A stretch of DNA of 64,000 bases from Flammeovirgaceae bacterium UBA5008 (GTDB taxonomy: Bacteria; Bacteroidota; Bacteroidia; Cytophagales; Cyclobacteriaceae): the NCBI GenBank assembly GCA_002398365.1, contig DGYK01000020.1:35055-99054 (forward strand), written 5' to 3'. The position numbers and the translations under genes are program-made. Of the stretch, positions 63,335-64,000 are shown in pieces. Position 1 is the first letter of the stretch. Every line of letters starts with the position of its first letter. Under the pieces are notes generated by a model. That model was given only the letters and a program-made list of their open reading frames with translations. It was not told the DNA's origin and made no database searches.

Positions 63335-64000
63335 TTACTGTTTTAGTAAAACTCCTTCAATATAATAACCTACACCTACTTTCGTATGAATCAGGTCTTC
63401 TCCGAGTTTGCGCCTCAGTTGCGAAAGATGTACTTCAATCACATTGCTGCCCATGTCGAAGCTTACTTCCCAAATCTTTTCGGCTATTTCTGTTTTCGAT
63501 AGTACGCGATTGCAATTGATCACCAAAAGTTCGAGCAGCGAAAACTCCCGATTGGTCAGCAATACTTCGTTTGAATCGAAAAATACTTTTCGGGTTAATA
63601 GATTGATTTCCAAATTGCCCACTTTATAGGACGTATACGATTTCGGGTCTCCTTTGCGTGTTACCGCGCGGATGCGAGCCAGAAACTCTGGAAATTCAAA
63701 AGGTTTTTTGATGTAGTCCACCGCTCCAGCATCCAAGCCACGCACTACATGGTCGGTTTCATTCAAGGCGCTGATAATGATAACAGGCGTATGAATTTTA
63801 AACTGACGCATGTTTGCTAAAACATCAAAGCCGCTTTGACCCGGAAGCATGATATCCAATACCACTAGGTCGAATTTTCCGATGGATGCCAATTCTAAAC
63901 CCGCGCTGCCATTGAGTGCGGCTTCTACGCTATATCCGTTTTGCTGAAGACCGTCTTTAATAAATTGATTGAGCTTCGGCTCATCTTCGATCAATAATAT
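63335..64000 (-). CDS. OmpR-family response regulator, 5' end at the window edge
   Basis: The receiver domain shows LLIEDEPKL at the start (acidic pocket), LDIMLPGQSG with the phospho-acceptor Asp and IKKPFEFPEF with the conserved Lys; the C-terminal winged helix includes LTNREFSLLELLVINCNRVL and NVIEVHLSQLRRKLG. The frame runs off the window at 64000 reading I-L-L-I-E-D-E-P, so only a few N-terminal codons (probably M-K or similar) are missing. The cognate kinase gene follows by one base. Confidence 0.9.
   Translation of the reverse strand: MLLIEDEPKLNQFIKDGLQQNGYSVEAALNGSAGLELASIGKFDLVVLDIMLPGQSGFDVLANMRQFKIHTPVIIISALNETDHVVRGLDAGAVDYIKKPFEFPEFLARIRAVTRKGDPKSYTSYKVGNLEINLLTRKVFFDSNEVLLTNREFSLLELLVINCNRVLSKTEIAEKIWEVSFDMGSNVIEVHLSQLRRKLGEDLIHTKVGVGYYIEGVLLKQ

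Overview
The window reads as a chromosomal segment of a Bacteroidota bacterium, most likely a cytophagalean. This is inferred from gene content (ribonuclease Y with ZapA, a DUF1684 lipoprotein-like protein, GroES-like and DMFase-like orphans, many lipobox proteins) and from repeated matches to the Bacteroidota promoter signature TTG-N17-23-TAnnTTTG upstream of genes. No rRNA, tRNA, insertion sequence, phage or CRISPR array was found. Coding density is high. Only one stretch exceeds 300 bases without a gene (25626-26555), and it holds the most unusual feature of the window.

Layout. 1-2.2 kb: a minus-strand operon of a GNAT acetyltransferase and two tandem paralogous PLP decarboxylases, the second cut by the window edge. 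2.3-7.6 kb: a 1760-residue Ser/Thr-kinase / AAA ATPase / GAF / histidine-kinase fusion, then scpA, dxs, an alpha/beta hydrolase, a zinc-ribbon membrane protein and ornithine aminotransferase. 13.7-16.6 kb: an RmuC-like nuclease, a GroES-like protein, a small protein and a TauE/SafE permease. 16.6-22.3 kb: a TetR-led operon encoding an ABC protein with a degenerate ATPase, an HlyD-like adaptor and a TolC-like outer membrane protein. 22.3-25.6 kb: a lipoprotein amine oxidase, a NadR-type kinase and an MFS exporter.

25.7-26.4 kb: about 34 contiguous, diverged 21-bp repeats in unbroken register, with a 63-bp (ABC) higher-order period in the 3' half. 26.5-30.7 kb: ATP synthase genes atpB-E-F-H-A, without atpG, followed by rseP. 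32.3-38.8 kb: a second TetR-led efflux operon (TolC, a small acyl-carrier-like ORF, MFP, RND pump). 38.8-49.3 kb: acyl-CoA oxidase/dehydrogenase, two tandem D-aminoacylase-like lipoproteins, a TsdA-like dihaem cytochrome with a YheT-type hydrolase, a GNAT, an MFS and an M20 amidohydrolase.

49.4-54.2 kb: rny, zapA, a coiled-coil protein and pheT on the minus strand. 54.4-64 kb: DUF1684, radC, a small membrane protein, rpsT, an M1 peptidase, a zinc-dependent phospholipase-like protein, a DMFase-beta-like lipoprotein, GtrA, an SRPBCC protein and an OmpR/histidine-kinase pair truncated at the window end.

The two TetR-led operons are tripartite envelope efflux systems, each with an inverted repeat on its own promoter that suggests autoregulation. 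The 21-bp array is the best candidate for something undescribed.
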